A stretch of 64,000 nt of DNA from Pedobacter steynii. Lineage in GTDB: Bacteria > Bacteroidota > Bacteroidia > Sphingobacteriales > Sphingobacteriaceae. Within the stretch, counting starts at the first letter, position 1; each line of letters opens with the position of its first letter. The notes under the pieces are model-generated. The model saw only the letters and a list, made by a program, of their open reading frames with translations, had not been told where the DNA came from and did not search any database. The stretch is from the NCBI RefSeq assembly GCF_900103665.1, contig NZ_FNGY01000002.1, forward strand, positions 310,001-374,000, given 5' to 3'. Shown piece after piece: positions 36,283-44,856 of this stretch. The translations under genes were made by a program, and so were the position numbers.

Positions 36283-37047
36283 TTATGATTTATGGTTTGC
36301 ATATTCAGTAGGGGACATTCCGAATTGTTTGGAGAAAACTCTCCCAAAATGAGTTTGAGAGCTGTATCCAACCAATTCGGAAATCTCGTAGATCTTTAAG
36401 GCGCCCTCTTGCAATAGCGCCGCACCTCTTTTTAAACGGGAAATATTGATCAGCTCATTTGGGCTGAGGTTTGAAATAGATTTGATTTTTCGATACAAAG
36501 TAGGCCTGCTCATGTTCATGTGATTGGCCAGATGTTCAACATCCAGATCGGGGTTGCTGATGTCTTTATCAATGATGTGTTGTATCTTCTCCAGGAATTG
36601 TTCGTCCGCTTTAGAATGGGCAATTCCTTTTAAATGTAAGAGTGGTGAGCTGGAAAAATAGGCTTTGATCTTATTCCTGTTGGCAATCAGACTGCTCACC
36701 TGCACTTGCAGGAACTCCGGGGAAAATGGTTTTTCCACGTATACATCGGCCCCTAGTTCCAATCCCTGTATTTTTGAGTCCAGGGTATCCTTTGCCGTCA
36801 AAAGAATTAAAGGGATATGGCTAAATTCAATGCTCGACTTCACCTTCATACAAAACTCAAAACCATCCATTTCCGGCATCATAATGTCGCTGATGATCAA
36901 ATGGACCAGCTCTGTTTCCAGAATAGCCAGTGCTTCCAGGCCGTTTGTTGCCGTAAGGATCAGAAATTTTTCACTCAGGTCATCTGCGATGAATTCTAAA
37001 ATTTCTTCGTTGTCATCTACGAGTAGAATCGTTATCTCTTTTTCCAT
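36283..37047 (-). CDS. Response regulator with AraC-type DNA-binding domain (C-terminal half of a split HTCS)
   Basis: The 254-residue cytosolic protein has a receiver domain with Asp11-Asp12, phospho-acceptor Asp54 in IISDIMMPEMDGF, Thr84 and Lys106 (VEKPFSP), followed by an AraC/XylS helix-turn-helix domain (residues about 150-252: LDVEHLANHMNMSRPTLYRKIKSI ... EISELVGYSSQTHFGRVFSKQFG). This is the exact C-terminal half of a Bacteroidota hybrid two-component system. Its start overlaps the sensor gene by 16 bp in the -1 frame, so the two are at least translationally coupled. It probably activates the neighbouring SusCD-GH92 operon and GH78. See the finding on the A5 run at the junction. Confidence 0.93.
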   Translation of the reverse strand: MEKEITILLVDDNEEILEFIADDLSEKFLILTATNGLEALAILETELVHLIISDIMMPEMDGFEFCMKVKSSIEFSHIPLILLTAKDTLDSKIQGLELGADVYVEKPFSPEFLQVQVSSLIANRNKIKAYFSSSPLLHLKGIAHSKADEQFLEKIQHIIDKDISNPDLDVEHLANHMNMSRPTLYRKIKSISNLSPNELINISRLKRGAALLQEGALKIYEISELVGYSSQTHFGRVFSKQFGMSPTEYANHKS

Positions 37048-40000
37048 TTTCCGTCTAAATTAAATTCCATTGCCTGATGAATCGGGAATACTGCTACAAA
37101 TACATTGCCTTCCGGGCCGGTTTCTTCCAGGTATAAGCGGCCTTGATGTAACTCCGCCAGCGATCTGGATATGGATAAGCCAATGCCGGTGCCCCTTTGC
37201 ATTTCCGTTTCTCTGGCCCTGAAAAAAGGCTCAAAAATTTTATTCTTTATTTCCGGAGCAATCTTAAGCCCATCATTAAATAGCTGAATACTAAACTGGT
37301 CTTCTTCCGGGTTTATACTAAGTACAATCTTTACTTTCGATTTGCCATACTTAATCGCATTGTCCACTAAATTACTCATGATTTTGTACAATGCCTCCGT
37401 ATCTACATAAGCGAAAAAATGTGAAGAAGGAAGCAGGGTTTCAAAACTGATCTTTTTGCTTTCGGCAGCATCCTGAAACTGCATTTTGATGTCCTCAATG
37501 AGCTCAGAAATGTCGACTTTCACGAAATTTAAAGAATACCCCTGAATCTCTGTTTTTCTAAAGTCCAGCAGCTGATTGGTGAGGTTCAGTAAACGATCTG
37601 TATTCCGGTTCATGGTTTTCAGATTCTTCTCAATGACAGGGACCTCTTTTGAAAGTTTCATGATCTTTTCCATCGGTCCTTTGATCAGGGTAAGCGGAGT
37701 ACGGATCTCATGAGCCACATTCGTGAAAAACTCAATCTTCGCCTGATAGATCTCTTTTTCTTTTTGATGTTCAAAGAGCTTCATCCTTCTTTTGTTTTTA
37801 AGGTCTGTTCGCTTATGATACTCCAGGATCAACAAGGTAATTACGCCCAGAAACAGAATGGAATAGAGGGCATAAGCCAATGATGTTTTCCAGAAAGGAG
37901 GCAGGATCGTGATGCGTAATTTGATGTTGTTTTTACTCCATTCCTTGCTTCCGTTGATCATCGCCTTGGCTTCAAAGACATAGGTTCCGGGTGCAAGTTT
38001 GGTAAAATAAACCTTCCTGTTCGTTTTTAAATATTCCCAGCTGTTGTAAAGTCCTGTCATCTTGTAAGCGTACTCTGTGGTTACCGGCGAAGCATAGCTA
38101 AGTCCGGCGAAATCTATACTAAAGGAAGATTGGTTGTGCTTCAAAGTTATCTGATCCGTATAGAGAACGGATTTGGTCAGTATCTTATCTGCTGCCGGAT
38201 CGGTGCTTTCGGTATTGTCGATCTGGAAACCAGTTAGAAATATGGCTGCTGTTTTAGAAGTCGTATTGAGCTGCTCCGGCAAGAAGCTCACCATCCCCTT
38301 TAAACTTCCAAAATACATCCTGCCATCGGTATCTTTGTAAGAAGAATTGTAATTGAACTGATCGGTAAGGAGGCCATCAGCCTTGGTATATGTTTTCACT
38401 TCGGCCCGCTGCGGATCAAAACGAAACAGTCCGCGGGTACTACTGATCCATAATTTGTGATCATGGTCTTCCAGAATTCTAAACAGGAAATTGCTCGGAA
38501 GCCCATCGTTGGTATTGTAAGATTTAAAGGTTGATTTTTTCTTATCCAGCAGGGATAATCCACCACCATCTGTGACCACCCAGATGTTCTTTTTGCTGTC
38601 CTCAAAAATACCGTTAATGGTATTGCTACTCAGGCTGTTTTTATCGCCCTGCTCGTTTGTAAAATTGACATAACTGTTTTCTCCCAGCCTGAAGCGAATC
38701 AATCCCTTATCATAGGTTCCTGCCCATACATTGCCTTCACTGTCTTCCAATATATTGTTGAAGAAATAAAATGGGATACCTGGTATCGCATCGAAGTCGT
38801 CCTTTTTCCGGTTATACTTGTAAAGCCCTATTGTGGTGGCTAGAAGGATGTCGCCGGCCCTGGTTTTAAATAAACTTAAAACGAAACTGGATCTCAATGA
38901 ACTCCCTTTCCCCGGCCCATAGTGTTTAATAACGAGGCCCGTATTGATGTCCATCACATCGAGGCCATGCTCAAAAGTGCCAATCCAGAGGTGGTTGTCG
39001 TCGATCACTAAACCATGAATATTGGAATGTGCAATCGTGCTTTTGTTTCCGGTAGGGAAGAAGGACGTAAAGCGGCCTGTTTTAGGGTCCAGTTTATTCA
39101 GCCCGGCATCTTCCGTCCCAATCCAAAAGTTGCCGTTTTTATCTTTACAGATTTCGCGGACATCACTTCCGCTGATGGAGTGCTGTTGTTGCTCCGGGAA
39201 ATACTTGCTAAATATGGAAGAGGAGGGAGCATAATAATTCGTCCCACCAAAATAAGTTCCCATCCACATGCCTCCATCCCTGTCTCTGCATACCGAATAA
39301 ATGGCGTTGTCGGAAAGCGTATATGGATTACTGTATTGTTTCTGCTGATGAGAAATGCTTCCATTTTGATGGTTATAGATGTATAGCCCTGATTCAGTCC
39401 CGATCCAAAACTCATCTTCATTTATGGCCTGCATTGCCCTTACATAAATATGTGTTTTATCCTTATTCTGGGTAATTACATCTTTTAACACATTTGTTTT
39501 AGGGTTAAATAACTTGATCCCCTGAGTACTGGAGCCAAGCAGCAGCTGATGGTCTTTAGTTTCCATAAATACAGGAACCCAGCCAATGTTAACCGAGCCT
39601 TTTTTGTTCATCCGGTAACGGGTTTCAAAAGACCTGCTTCCGGAGGTATATATCGCAATCCTACCATCAGGACTCGTAATCAGAATTTTCCCGTCCGATT
39701 GGCAATAAATAGAGCCGACCTCAAAGGAATCGTCAATAGGGATTTGTAAAAACTCTTTTTTCCCTGGATTATAGCGATAAACCTTGCTGTTGGAAAGGAG
39801 CCATAGGTTGCCGGTCTTATCAATGTGTATGCTGCGAATGCCAATCCGGAGGGTCTCTTTTACTGCGCTGAAGGTTTCCTTTTCGGGGTTGTATTTGTAA
39901 AGCCCGAGATCTGTGCCTATCCAAAGACCCGCGGTTTTGTCGCTAAGCAGGGAATAGATCTTGTCATTTCCCAGGCTCGCCGGATCTGCCGGATCATGAC

Positions 40001-40241
40001 GATACGTTTTAAAAGAATAGCCATCAAATCTGTTCAGACCATCCTTTGTACCAAACCACATGAAACCTTTATCATCCTGAACACTGGCAAAAATACTGTT
40101 GTTAGACAGCCCATTTTCTACCTGATAGTGTTTAAAGTAATAGGGTTGTGCGTGTAATATTTTCGCAAACAGCAGTAAAAAAATGAAGCAGGTTATTTTC
40201 AATTTATTTGGCTCGTTATTCAAATATATTAAAGATAACAT
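37032..40241 (-). CDS. Two-component sensor histidine kinase with Reg_prop beta-propellers (N-terminal half of a split HTCS)
   Basis: The 1069-residue inner-membrane sensor has an N-terminal signal/TM segment (ITCFIFLLLFAKILHA). About 14 two-component regulator propeller repeats (WFGTKDGLNRFDGYSFKTY, WIGTEDAGLNKLDPKTGRF, WVVTDGGGLSLL and others) form the periplasmic double propeller that binds the inducing oligosaccharide. A Y_Y_Y Ig-like domain follows, then a TM helix (LAYALYSILFLGVITLLIL). The cytosolic part has the DHp His844 in FFTNVAHEIRTPLTLIKG and an ATPase domain with NLVDNAIKYG and GTGIGLSISRSLAELH. The usual receiver and AraC domains are in the next, overlapping gene. It is divergent from GH78. 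The ATG at 40241 is taken as start; a TTG 36 bp further in would give a shorter, cleaner signal peptide. Confidence 0.94.
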   Translation of the reverse strand: MLSLIYLNNEPNKLKITCFIFLLLFAKILHAQPYYFKHYQVENGLSNNSIFASVQDDKGFMWFGTKDGLNRFDGYSFKTYRHDPADPASLGNDKIYSLLSDKTAGLWIGTDLGLYKYNPEKETFSAVKETLRIGIRSIHIDKTGNLWLLSNSKVYRYNPGKKEFLQIPIDDSFEVGSIYCQSDGKILITSPDGRIAIYTSGSRSFETRYRMNKKGSVNIGWVPVFMETKDHQLLLGSSTQGIKLFNPKTNVLKDVITQNKDKTHIYVRAMQAINEDEFWIGTESGLYIYNHQNGSISHQQKQYSNPYTLSDNAIYSVCRDRDGGMWMGTYFGGTNYYAPSSSIFSKYFPEQQQHSISGSDVREICKDKNGNFWIGTEDAGLNKLDPKTGRFTSFFPTGNKSTIAHSNIHGLVIDDNHLWIGTFEHGLDVMDINTGLVIKHYGPGKGSSLRSSFVLSLFKTRAGDILLATTIGLYKYNRKKDDFDAIPGIPFYFFNNILEDSEGNVWAGTYDKGLIRFRLGENSYVNFTNEQGDKNSLSSNTINGIFEDSKKNIWVVTDGGGLSLLDKKKSTFKSYNTNDGLPSNFLFRILEDHDHKLWISSTRGLFRFDPQRAEVKTYTKADGLLTDQFNYNSSYKDTDGRMYFGSLKGMVSFLPEQLNTTSKTAAIFLTGFQIDNTESTDPAADKILTKSVLYTDQITLKHNQSSFSIDFAGLSYASPVTTEYAYKMTGLYNSWEYLKTNRKVYFTKLAPGTYVFEAKAMINGSKEWSKNNIKLRITILPPFWKTSLAYALYSILFLGVITLLILEYHKRTDLKNKRRMKLFEHQKEKEIYQAKIEFFTNVAHEIRTPLTLIKGPMEKIMKLSKEVPVIEKNLKTMNRNTDRLLNLTNQLLDFRKTEIQGYSLNFVKVDISELIEDIKMQFQDAAESKKISFETLLPSSHFFAYVDTEALYKIMSNLVDNAIKYGKSKVKIVLSINPEEDQFSIQLFNDGLKIAPEIKNKIFEPFFRARETEMQRGTGIGLSISRSLAELHQGRLYLEETGPEGNVFVAVFPIHQAMEFNLDGKWKKR

Positions 40242-40450
40242 TGCTTTTAGTATCTCAGAGAGATTGAGACAAAATGCTGAAATATTGATTCAAATCTGCG
40301 GTATCAACGGAGAATATTGCTATATTTTCGGAAGGTTGTACAAAAAAATTGCATACAGGATGGAGCAGGTTGCGGATTAAGTATCAATGGTTTATTTTCG
40401 GAATCTGCTTAAAAAAGCAATCGGAACCACAGCATTTTCAATCATCAATT
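40242..40450. promoter_or_regulatory. Divergent promoter region between HTCS sensor and GH78
   Basis: These 209 bp hold promoters for both directions. TTGAGACAAA (40264-40273) is shared with 16411-16420 upstream of GH127. TATATTTTCG at 40321-40330 resembles a -7 element for GH78 but lacks an obvious -33 TTTG. An autoregulatory or HTCS binding site is plausible but not shown. Confidence 0.35.
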
Positions 40451-43186
40451 ATGAGGAATTACCATATAGGAATCGTACTATTTTGTACCATACTTAATTT
40501 ATCTGCTGTTGCGCAGCAGTTGAGTGTGAATGGTTTAAGAACGGAATACCGTAGCAACCCAATGGGGATTGATGCCGCTGAGCCTCGTTTGAGCTGGAAG
40601 ATCATCTCTTCGCGGCGTAATACCATGCAAACGGCCTATCAGATCAGGGTAGGTACAGATTCTGCCGGCTTATCTGCAGGAAAAGCGGTAGTCTGGGATA
40701 GTGGCAATCAGAAAAGTGATGCTTCTGTTTTTGTGCGTTATGGAGGTGCGCTTTTAAAATCCGGTACACGCTATTTCTGGCAGGTAAGGATAAAAGACAA
40801 TCATGGAAATAGCGCTGCATGGAGCACGGTCAACTCCTGGCATACCGGTTTGCTTCGCCCTGCGGAATGGACTGCTCAATGGATCAGCACTTCCTCCGCA
40901 GATACCGTAGCCGGGCCAAGCCCTATTTTCAGAAAGGTCTTTGCCAGTGAAGGAAAGGTGAAATCTGCCGTTCTTTATATCACTGCACATGGTTTATATG
41001 AAGCGCAGTTAAATGGAAAACGCATTGGGAATGATCACTTGGCACCCGGCTGGACAAGTTATCATAAACGCCTGCTTTACCAAAGCTATGAGGTGACTTC
41101 CTTGTTAAAGGAGGGACAAAATGCCATCGGCTTCACCTTAGGTGATGGATGGTACCGTGGTTACCTCGCCTTTGACCGCAGGCGTGACTTTTATGGCAAG
41201 CGACTGAGCGCTCTGGTACAGCTGGTAATTGAATATACCAATGGGACAAAGAAAACAGTCAATAGCGATGGCAGCTGGAAATACAATACAGGACCTATTT
41301 TGCGCTCAGATCTGTATAATGGAGAAATCTATGATGCCAGGTTGGAAAAGGGGGATTGGGCAACAGCAAATTATAACGATACAAACTGGAAAAACGCCAC
41401 GACTATCCAGGCTGATAAAGAAGTGCTGGAGAGCAGCATCAGTCCGCTGGCTACCAAACATGAACAATTTAGTGTCCTTAAAGTCATTACAACACCCAAG
41501 GGGGAAACGGTTCTCGACTTTGGACAGAACCTGGTAGGCTGGGTATCCTTTAAACTTAGCGCTAAGGCGGGGTCCTATATCCAACTGGAACATGGCGAAG
41601 TACTGGATAAAGCAGGTAATTTTTATGATGCCAATCTCAGACATGCCAAACAGCATGTGAAGTATATTTTTAAAGGAGGTGGTCTGGAAAGTTACGAGCC
41701 TCATTTTACGTATCAGGGATTCCGTTATGTAAAGATAACCGGAGATCTTGCTAAGATTGATCCTTCGTCTTTTAAAGCGATCGCTGTGTATTCAAACATG
41801 GATCCGACGGGCACATTTAATACCTCTAATCCATTGTTAAATCAATTACAGCACAACATACAATGGGGGCAGAAAGGTAATTTTATGGATGTGCCAACAG
41901 ACTGTCCTCAGCGTGATGAGCGCCTGGGCTGGACAGGAGATGCACAGGTATTTTTCCGCACTGCAGCTTTTAATATGGATGTGGCCGGTTTCTTTACCAA
42001 ATGGATGAAAGATGTGGCTTCAGACCAGCTGAGCAATGGAAGCATCCCTTTTGTAATACCCAATGTACTTGGCAGCAATGATGCCGGTTCAACAGGTTGG
42101 GGGGATGTGGCGACAATTATACCCTGGAATATGTATATCGCCTATGGCGATAAGGAAATCCTGGCAACACAGTACCCAAGTATGAAAGGCTGGGTGGATT
42201 TCATGACCAGCAAAAGCAAAGATGACCTTTGGAATACCGGCTTTCATTTCGGCGATTGGTTGTTTTATCGCCCGAATGATGACAATGATGGCCGCTCGGC
42301 AATTACCGATAAATACCTGATCGCACAAGCTTTTTACGCACATTCTACTCAACTATTGGTGAATACCGCCAGGGTTTTAGGCAAAAAATCAGAGGAAGAA
42401 AAGTATACAGAATTATTGGATCGCATCAAAAAAGCTTTTCTCAAAGAATATATTACCCCCAATGGGAGGATGGTTTCAGGATCTCAAACGGCCTATGTTC
42501 TTGCCCTGAATTTTGATATGCTACCAGAAAACTTAAGGCCTCAGGCAGTAGACTTCCTGGTCAGAAATATAGAAAGTTATGGCAACCACTTAACAACAGG
42601 TTTTTTAGGTACTCCCTATCTCTGTCATGTGTTGAGCCGCTTCGGCCGGACGGATGTGGCTTACCGGCTTTTGCTGCAGGAAACCTATCCTTCCTGGTTA
42701 TATCCCGTAAAAATGGGGGCAACGACCATCTGGGAGCGCTGGGATGGAATTAAACAAGACGGTAGCTTTCAGACTACCGATATGAATTCCTTTAATCATT
42801 ATGCTTACGGCGCAATTGGCGATTGGATGTACAGGGTGATGGCTGGTCTGGATACCGATGAGTCGGCACCAGGTTATAAAAAAATAACGGTTGCCCCACA
42901 ACCAGGTGGAAATATTAGCCATGCTGCGGCAGAACTGGAAACTTTATATGGTTTAGCGGTAAGTGATTGGAAGATCGAGAACGGGTTTTTTAAATTAAAA
43001 GTAGTGATTCCTGCAAATGCGAGCGGACAGATCAGATTGCCTGGGGCGGCGAATGCCAGTGTCACTGAAGGGGGCATTGCATTAAATGCAATCAAAGGAT
43101 TTGGTAAGATCGTCACTAGTGGTAAGGATATGGAGTTTAGTGTTGGTTCAGGAACCTATCAATTCGAATACCCGATAAAATTATAA
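40451..43186 (+). CDS. GH78 family alpha-L-rhamnosidase
   Basis: About 911 residues from ATG 40451 (MRNYHIGIVLFCTILNLSAVAQQ signal peptide). The frame is open upstream to a TTG at 40349, but those 34 residues do not look like a signal. Domain order: N-terminal Fn3-like domain (LRTEYRSNPMGIDAAEPRLSWKI), two Bac_rhamnosid_N/CBM-like beta domains (LYITAHGLYEAQLNGKRIG...DHLAPGWTSY), then the (alpha/alpha)6 catalytic domain with CPQRDERLGWTGDAQVF (general acid Glu490) and GATTIWERWDG (general base Glu762), and a C-terminal beta domain. This is an inverting exo-enzyme releasing alpha-L-rhamnose from pectin side chains, gums, saponins or glycosylated flavonoids. It is a single-gene unit divergent from the HTCS and ends in a perfect hairpin. 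Confidence 0.95.
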   Translation: MRNYHIGIVLFCTILNLSAVAQQLSVNGLRTEYRSNPMGIDAAEPRLSWKIISSRRNTMQTAYQIRVGTDSAGLSAGKAVVWDSGNQKSDASVFVRYGGALLKSGTRYFWQVRIKDNHGNSAAWSTVNSWHTGLLRPAEWTAQWISTSSADTVAGPSPIFRKVFASEGKVKSAVLYITAHGLYEAQLNGKRIGNDHLAPGWTSYHKRLLYQSYEVTSLLKEGQNAIGFTLGDGWYRGYLAFDRRRDFYGKRLSALVQLVIEYTNGTKKTVNSDGSWKYNTGPILRSDLYNGEIYDARLEKGDWATANYNDTNWKNATTIQADKEVLESSISPLATKHEQFSVLKVITTPKGETVLDFGQNLVGWVSFKLSAKAGSYIQLEHGEVLDKAGNFYDANLRHAKQHVKYIFKGGGLESYEPHFTYQGFRYVKITGDLAKIDPSSFKAIAVYSNMDPTGTFNTSNPLLNQLQHNIQWGQKGNFMDVPTDCPQRDERLGWTGDAQVFFRTAAFNMDVAGFFTKWMKDVASDQLSNGSIPFVIPNVLGSNDAGSTGWGDVATIIPWNMYIAYGDKEILATQYPSMKGWVDFMTSKSKDDLWNTGFHFGDWLFYRPNDDNDGRSAITDKYLIAQAFYAHSTQLLVNTARVLGKKSEEEKYTELLDRIKKAFLKEYITPNGRMVSGSQTAYVLALNFDMLPENLRPQAVDFLVRNIESYGNHLTTGFLGTPYLCHVLSRFGRTDVAYRLLLQETYPSWLYPVKMGATTIWERWDGIKQDGSFQTTDMNSFNHYAYGAIGDWMYRVMAGLDTDESAPGYKKITVAPQPGGNISHAAAELETLYGLAVSDWKIENGFFKLKVVIPANASGQIRLPGAANASVTEGGIALNAIKGFGKIVTSGKDMEFSVGSGTYQFEYPIKL

Positions 43187-43190
43187 TAAC

Positions 43191-43222
43191 ATATGCCCTG
43201 ATCTTTTAAATTCAGGGCATAT
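43191..43222 (+). terminator. Perfect 11-bp hairpin terminator after GH78
   Basis: ATATGCCCTGA (43191-43201) pairs perfectly with TCAGGGCATAT (43212-43222) over a 10-nt loop, 4 bp after the GH78 stop. A short T-rich tract follows. It faces a second hairpin serving the convergent gene. Confidence 0.75.
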
Positions 43223-43239
43223 TTCATCAAAGCTGAAAT

Positions 43240-43270
43240 GCAATCCCCTGCTAATGTTGCAGGGGATTGC
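43240..43270 (-). terminator. Perfect 12-bp hairpin terminator after DUF6266 gene
   Basis: GCAATCCCCTGC (43240-43251) pairs perfectly with GCAGGGGATTGC (43259-43270) over a 7-nt loop. It starts 7 bp downstream of the minus-strand DUF6266 stop codon. Confidence 0.78.
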
Positions 43271-43277
43271 TGAGGAA

Positions 43278-43919
43278 TTACAATACAGTTAGTTTTCCCA
43301 GATAACTACTGTTACTTACTGATTTACCTGTTGGGGATACGAAGTATATCCAGCAATGGACTTCGTCTCCGGCAAAATCAAATGGAAGCGTCATTTTGTA
43401 TTTCAGTGCCGATCTGGGGGCTACCCCTTTGGCAGAAACAACAATTTTTCGTTCCGGATGATACACTACAATTGTAGCCAGATCCAATTTGTCGTTGTAC
43501 TCGGTTGAACTGCTGGCTTCCCATTCACAGTTGATCTCTACGTTGGCAGCTGGAACGGCCTTGCTCTTATTGGCGCCGTTCAGTTTACCTAAGCTTAAAA
43601 TCACCTTCGTGAAGTCAATTTTATAATCGGGCGCAATACCTGTTACCGCATTTTTCAGATGGTAACCAGTCGCTGCATTGGCAGGTGTCATTCCATTTGT
43701 AAAGGATTGATAACCTACTGCGATGTGGTTTTGCATCACTTTTACGAAGGATCCGATTAAACTAAAGCGAAACCTGATGTTCAACTGTTCGGTGGATGGG
43801 GTTTTACCACTCAGGTCTGGTAAACTTCTCATGTATTGAATTCCATTCCAGACACTGCCTATTACAGTCCCGATAATTCCGCGGAAAGGGCCGAGGATCC
43901 CTTTTTTATATTTTCCCAT
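43278..43919 (-). CDS. DUF6266 family protein
   Basis: The 213-residue product opens with MGKYKKGILGPFRGIIGTVIGSVWNGIQYMRSLP, the conserved start of DUF6266, a family I know mainly from Sphingobacteriaceae and relatives. No signal peptide, membrane helix or catalytic motif is visible. The rest looks beta-rich (AANVEINCEWEAS, DLATIVVYHPERKIVVSAKG, VHCWIYFVSPTGKSVSNSSYLG), with Fn3-like character. The Gly-rich N-terminus and repetitive amplification in some genomes suggest a phage-tail-like or secreted structural protein, but this is only a guess. It stands alone between GH78 and the RRM gene. A candidate minus-strand -7 element (TATGTTTG) lies at 44044-44037. Confidence 0.8.
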   Translation of the reverse strand: MGKYKKGILGPFRGIIGTVIGSVWNGIQYMRSLPDLSGKTPSTEQLNIRFRFSLIGSFVKVMQNHIAVGYQSFTNGMTPANAATGYHLKNAVTGIAPDYKIDFTKVILSLGKLNGANKSKAVPAANVEINCEWEASSSTEYNDKLDLATIVVYHPERKIVVSAKGVAPRSALKYKMTLPFDFAGDEVHCWIYFVSPTGKSVSNSSYLGKLTVL

Positions 43920-44404
43920 TACGGTAATATTTAAATTGTTAAAAATTCTGTTTATTGTAAGTTCGCTTGCAAGCTGCTTTTCTTTATCCTTTCCCGCCGG
44001 CAGGAAAATTTAAATCATCGCTGAACCATTACACCACAAACATAAGTTGATAATTTTTAACTATTTGTATGTCTGATTGTTGTGGTTTGATTTGAACGGG
44101 TTTGGTCGAAAATAAACGTCTTTGAACAATTAATACTTTAGCTTATTTAAGCTGTATAGTGATTTGATGATGTGCTGTTGCATCAAAATGTTTCAGTTAT
44201 CGGAAAAACGATGGTCGCAGGTATGCTTAATTTTGGCACACCTGCGGTTATAGCCACAGCCGGAACGACCTGCAATGTTGGTTGTAGGAGGGATTAACTG
44301 GAAGCCAGGCCTGGCCCGACGCTTTAAAAGAATGTGATCAGGCCCGGGAAGAAGAGGACTGGAAGAAATTCCCCGAAGTCGAATGGTTTAACTGCCCTTG
44401 GTGC
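43920..44404. other. 485-bp intergenic region with hairpins and a plus-strand coding remnant
   Basis: No full gene is visible. It contains an 18-bp near-palindrome TTTCCCGCCGGCAGGAAA (43990-44007), a minus-strand TATGTTTG -7-like element (44044-44037), and an imperfect hairpin CGCAGGTATGC/GCACACCTGCG (44216-44246), possibly a terminator for the RRM gene. At its right edge lies the open plus-strand segment described separately. Confidence 0.5.
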
Positions 44405-44461
44405 TTAGGATTGAAAATGTTTTTTCCTGACCGGAGATGTCTTTTTTTTCTGGTGATGGTC
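44288..44461 (+). pseudogene. Possible decayed small-gene fragment with CPWC motif
   Basis: A plus-strand frame open after the TAG at 44285 reads ..SQAWPDALKECDQAREEEDW and then KKFPEVEWFNCPWCLGLK, before running into the 3' end of the opposing RRM gene. The acidic, helical start and the Cys-x-x-Cys look like a real protein (possible zinc knuckle), yet there is no start codon in this frame. It may be the tail of a lost gene. I do not recognise the family, and chance coding is not excluded. Confidence 0.3.
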
Positions 44462-44698
44462 TAATAGTTTAACGGCGATCCGGCATCCTCTGATTGTTGT
44501 TTTGTTTAAAGCAGTAACTGCCCGGTCAGCTGCTGCTTTGTCTGCCATTTCTATAAAGCCATAACCTTTGTGTTTACCGGTAATTTTATCGGTCACCAAA
44601 TGGATGCTATGTACGATACCTTGAACAAAGAATATTTCGATCAGTTCTATTTCCTTAATATCCAGTGGATATCCGACGATGAATAATTTAGTGATCAT
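44405..44698 (-). CDS. RRM-domain RNA-binding protein
   Basis: The 97-residue cytosolic protein is a single RNA-recognition motif: RNP2 is LFIVGY (residues 5-10) and RNP1 is KGYGFIEM (residues 44-51), with the usual beta-alpha-beta-beta-alpha-beta layout and a basic tail (HHQKKKTSPVRKKHFQS). Small RRM proteins are frequent in Bacteroidota, where some act as global post-transcriptional regulators of polysaccharide-utilisation genes. A role in controlling nearby PUL transcripts is possible but not shown. It is monocistronic. A pair of GGTCAAAATAA repeats 21 bp apart lies 75-106 bp upstream of its start. Confidence 0.92.
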   Translation of the reverse strand: MITKLFIVGYPLDIKEIELIEIFFVQGIVHSIHLVTDKITGKHKGYGFIEMADKAAADRAVTALNKTTIRGCRIAVKLLDHHQKKKTSPVRKKHFQS

Positions 44699-44772
44699 AA
44701 GATTTTTTTGAAATCATGGAAAAACTATTTTATTTTGAAAGTTAGTTAATCGGCCTTGAAACTTGGTTTGAA

Positions 44773-44804
44773 GGTCAAAATAACATGTGTATTGGTCAAA
44801 ATAA
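44773..44804. promoter_or_regulatory. Direct repeat GGTCAAAATAA x2 with 21-bp period
   Basis: GGTCAAAATAA occurs at 44773-44783 and 44794-44804, starts exactly 21 bp apart, placing both copies on the same DNA face. It lies between the RRM start (44698) and the terminator of the GH2 gene, so it is a candidate operator for the RRM promoter. Confidence 0.5.
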
Positions 44805-44816
44805 GATAGGTTTAAA

Positions 44817-44838
44817 GGAGGGGGATGTTGTCCCCTCC
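44817..44838 (-). terminator. GC-rich hairpin terminator after minus-strand GH2
   Basis: GGAGGGG (44817-44823) pairs with CCCCTCC (44832-44838) over an 8-nt loop. It lies 18 bp downstream of the GH2 stop at 44857, and on the minus strand a TTTAAA tract follows. Confidence 0.65.
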
Positions 44839-44856
44839 CTCTTTGGGTGTGTCTTT

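Noticed and set aside
44216..44246. Small RNA or riboswitch at the CGCAGGT hairpin
   Set aside because: A single imperfect stem without further conserved structure. A terminator for the RRM gene is the simpler reading, and even that is weak.
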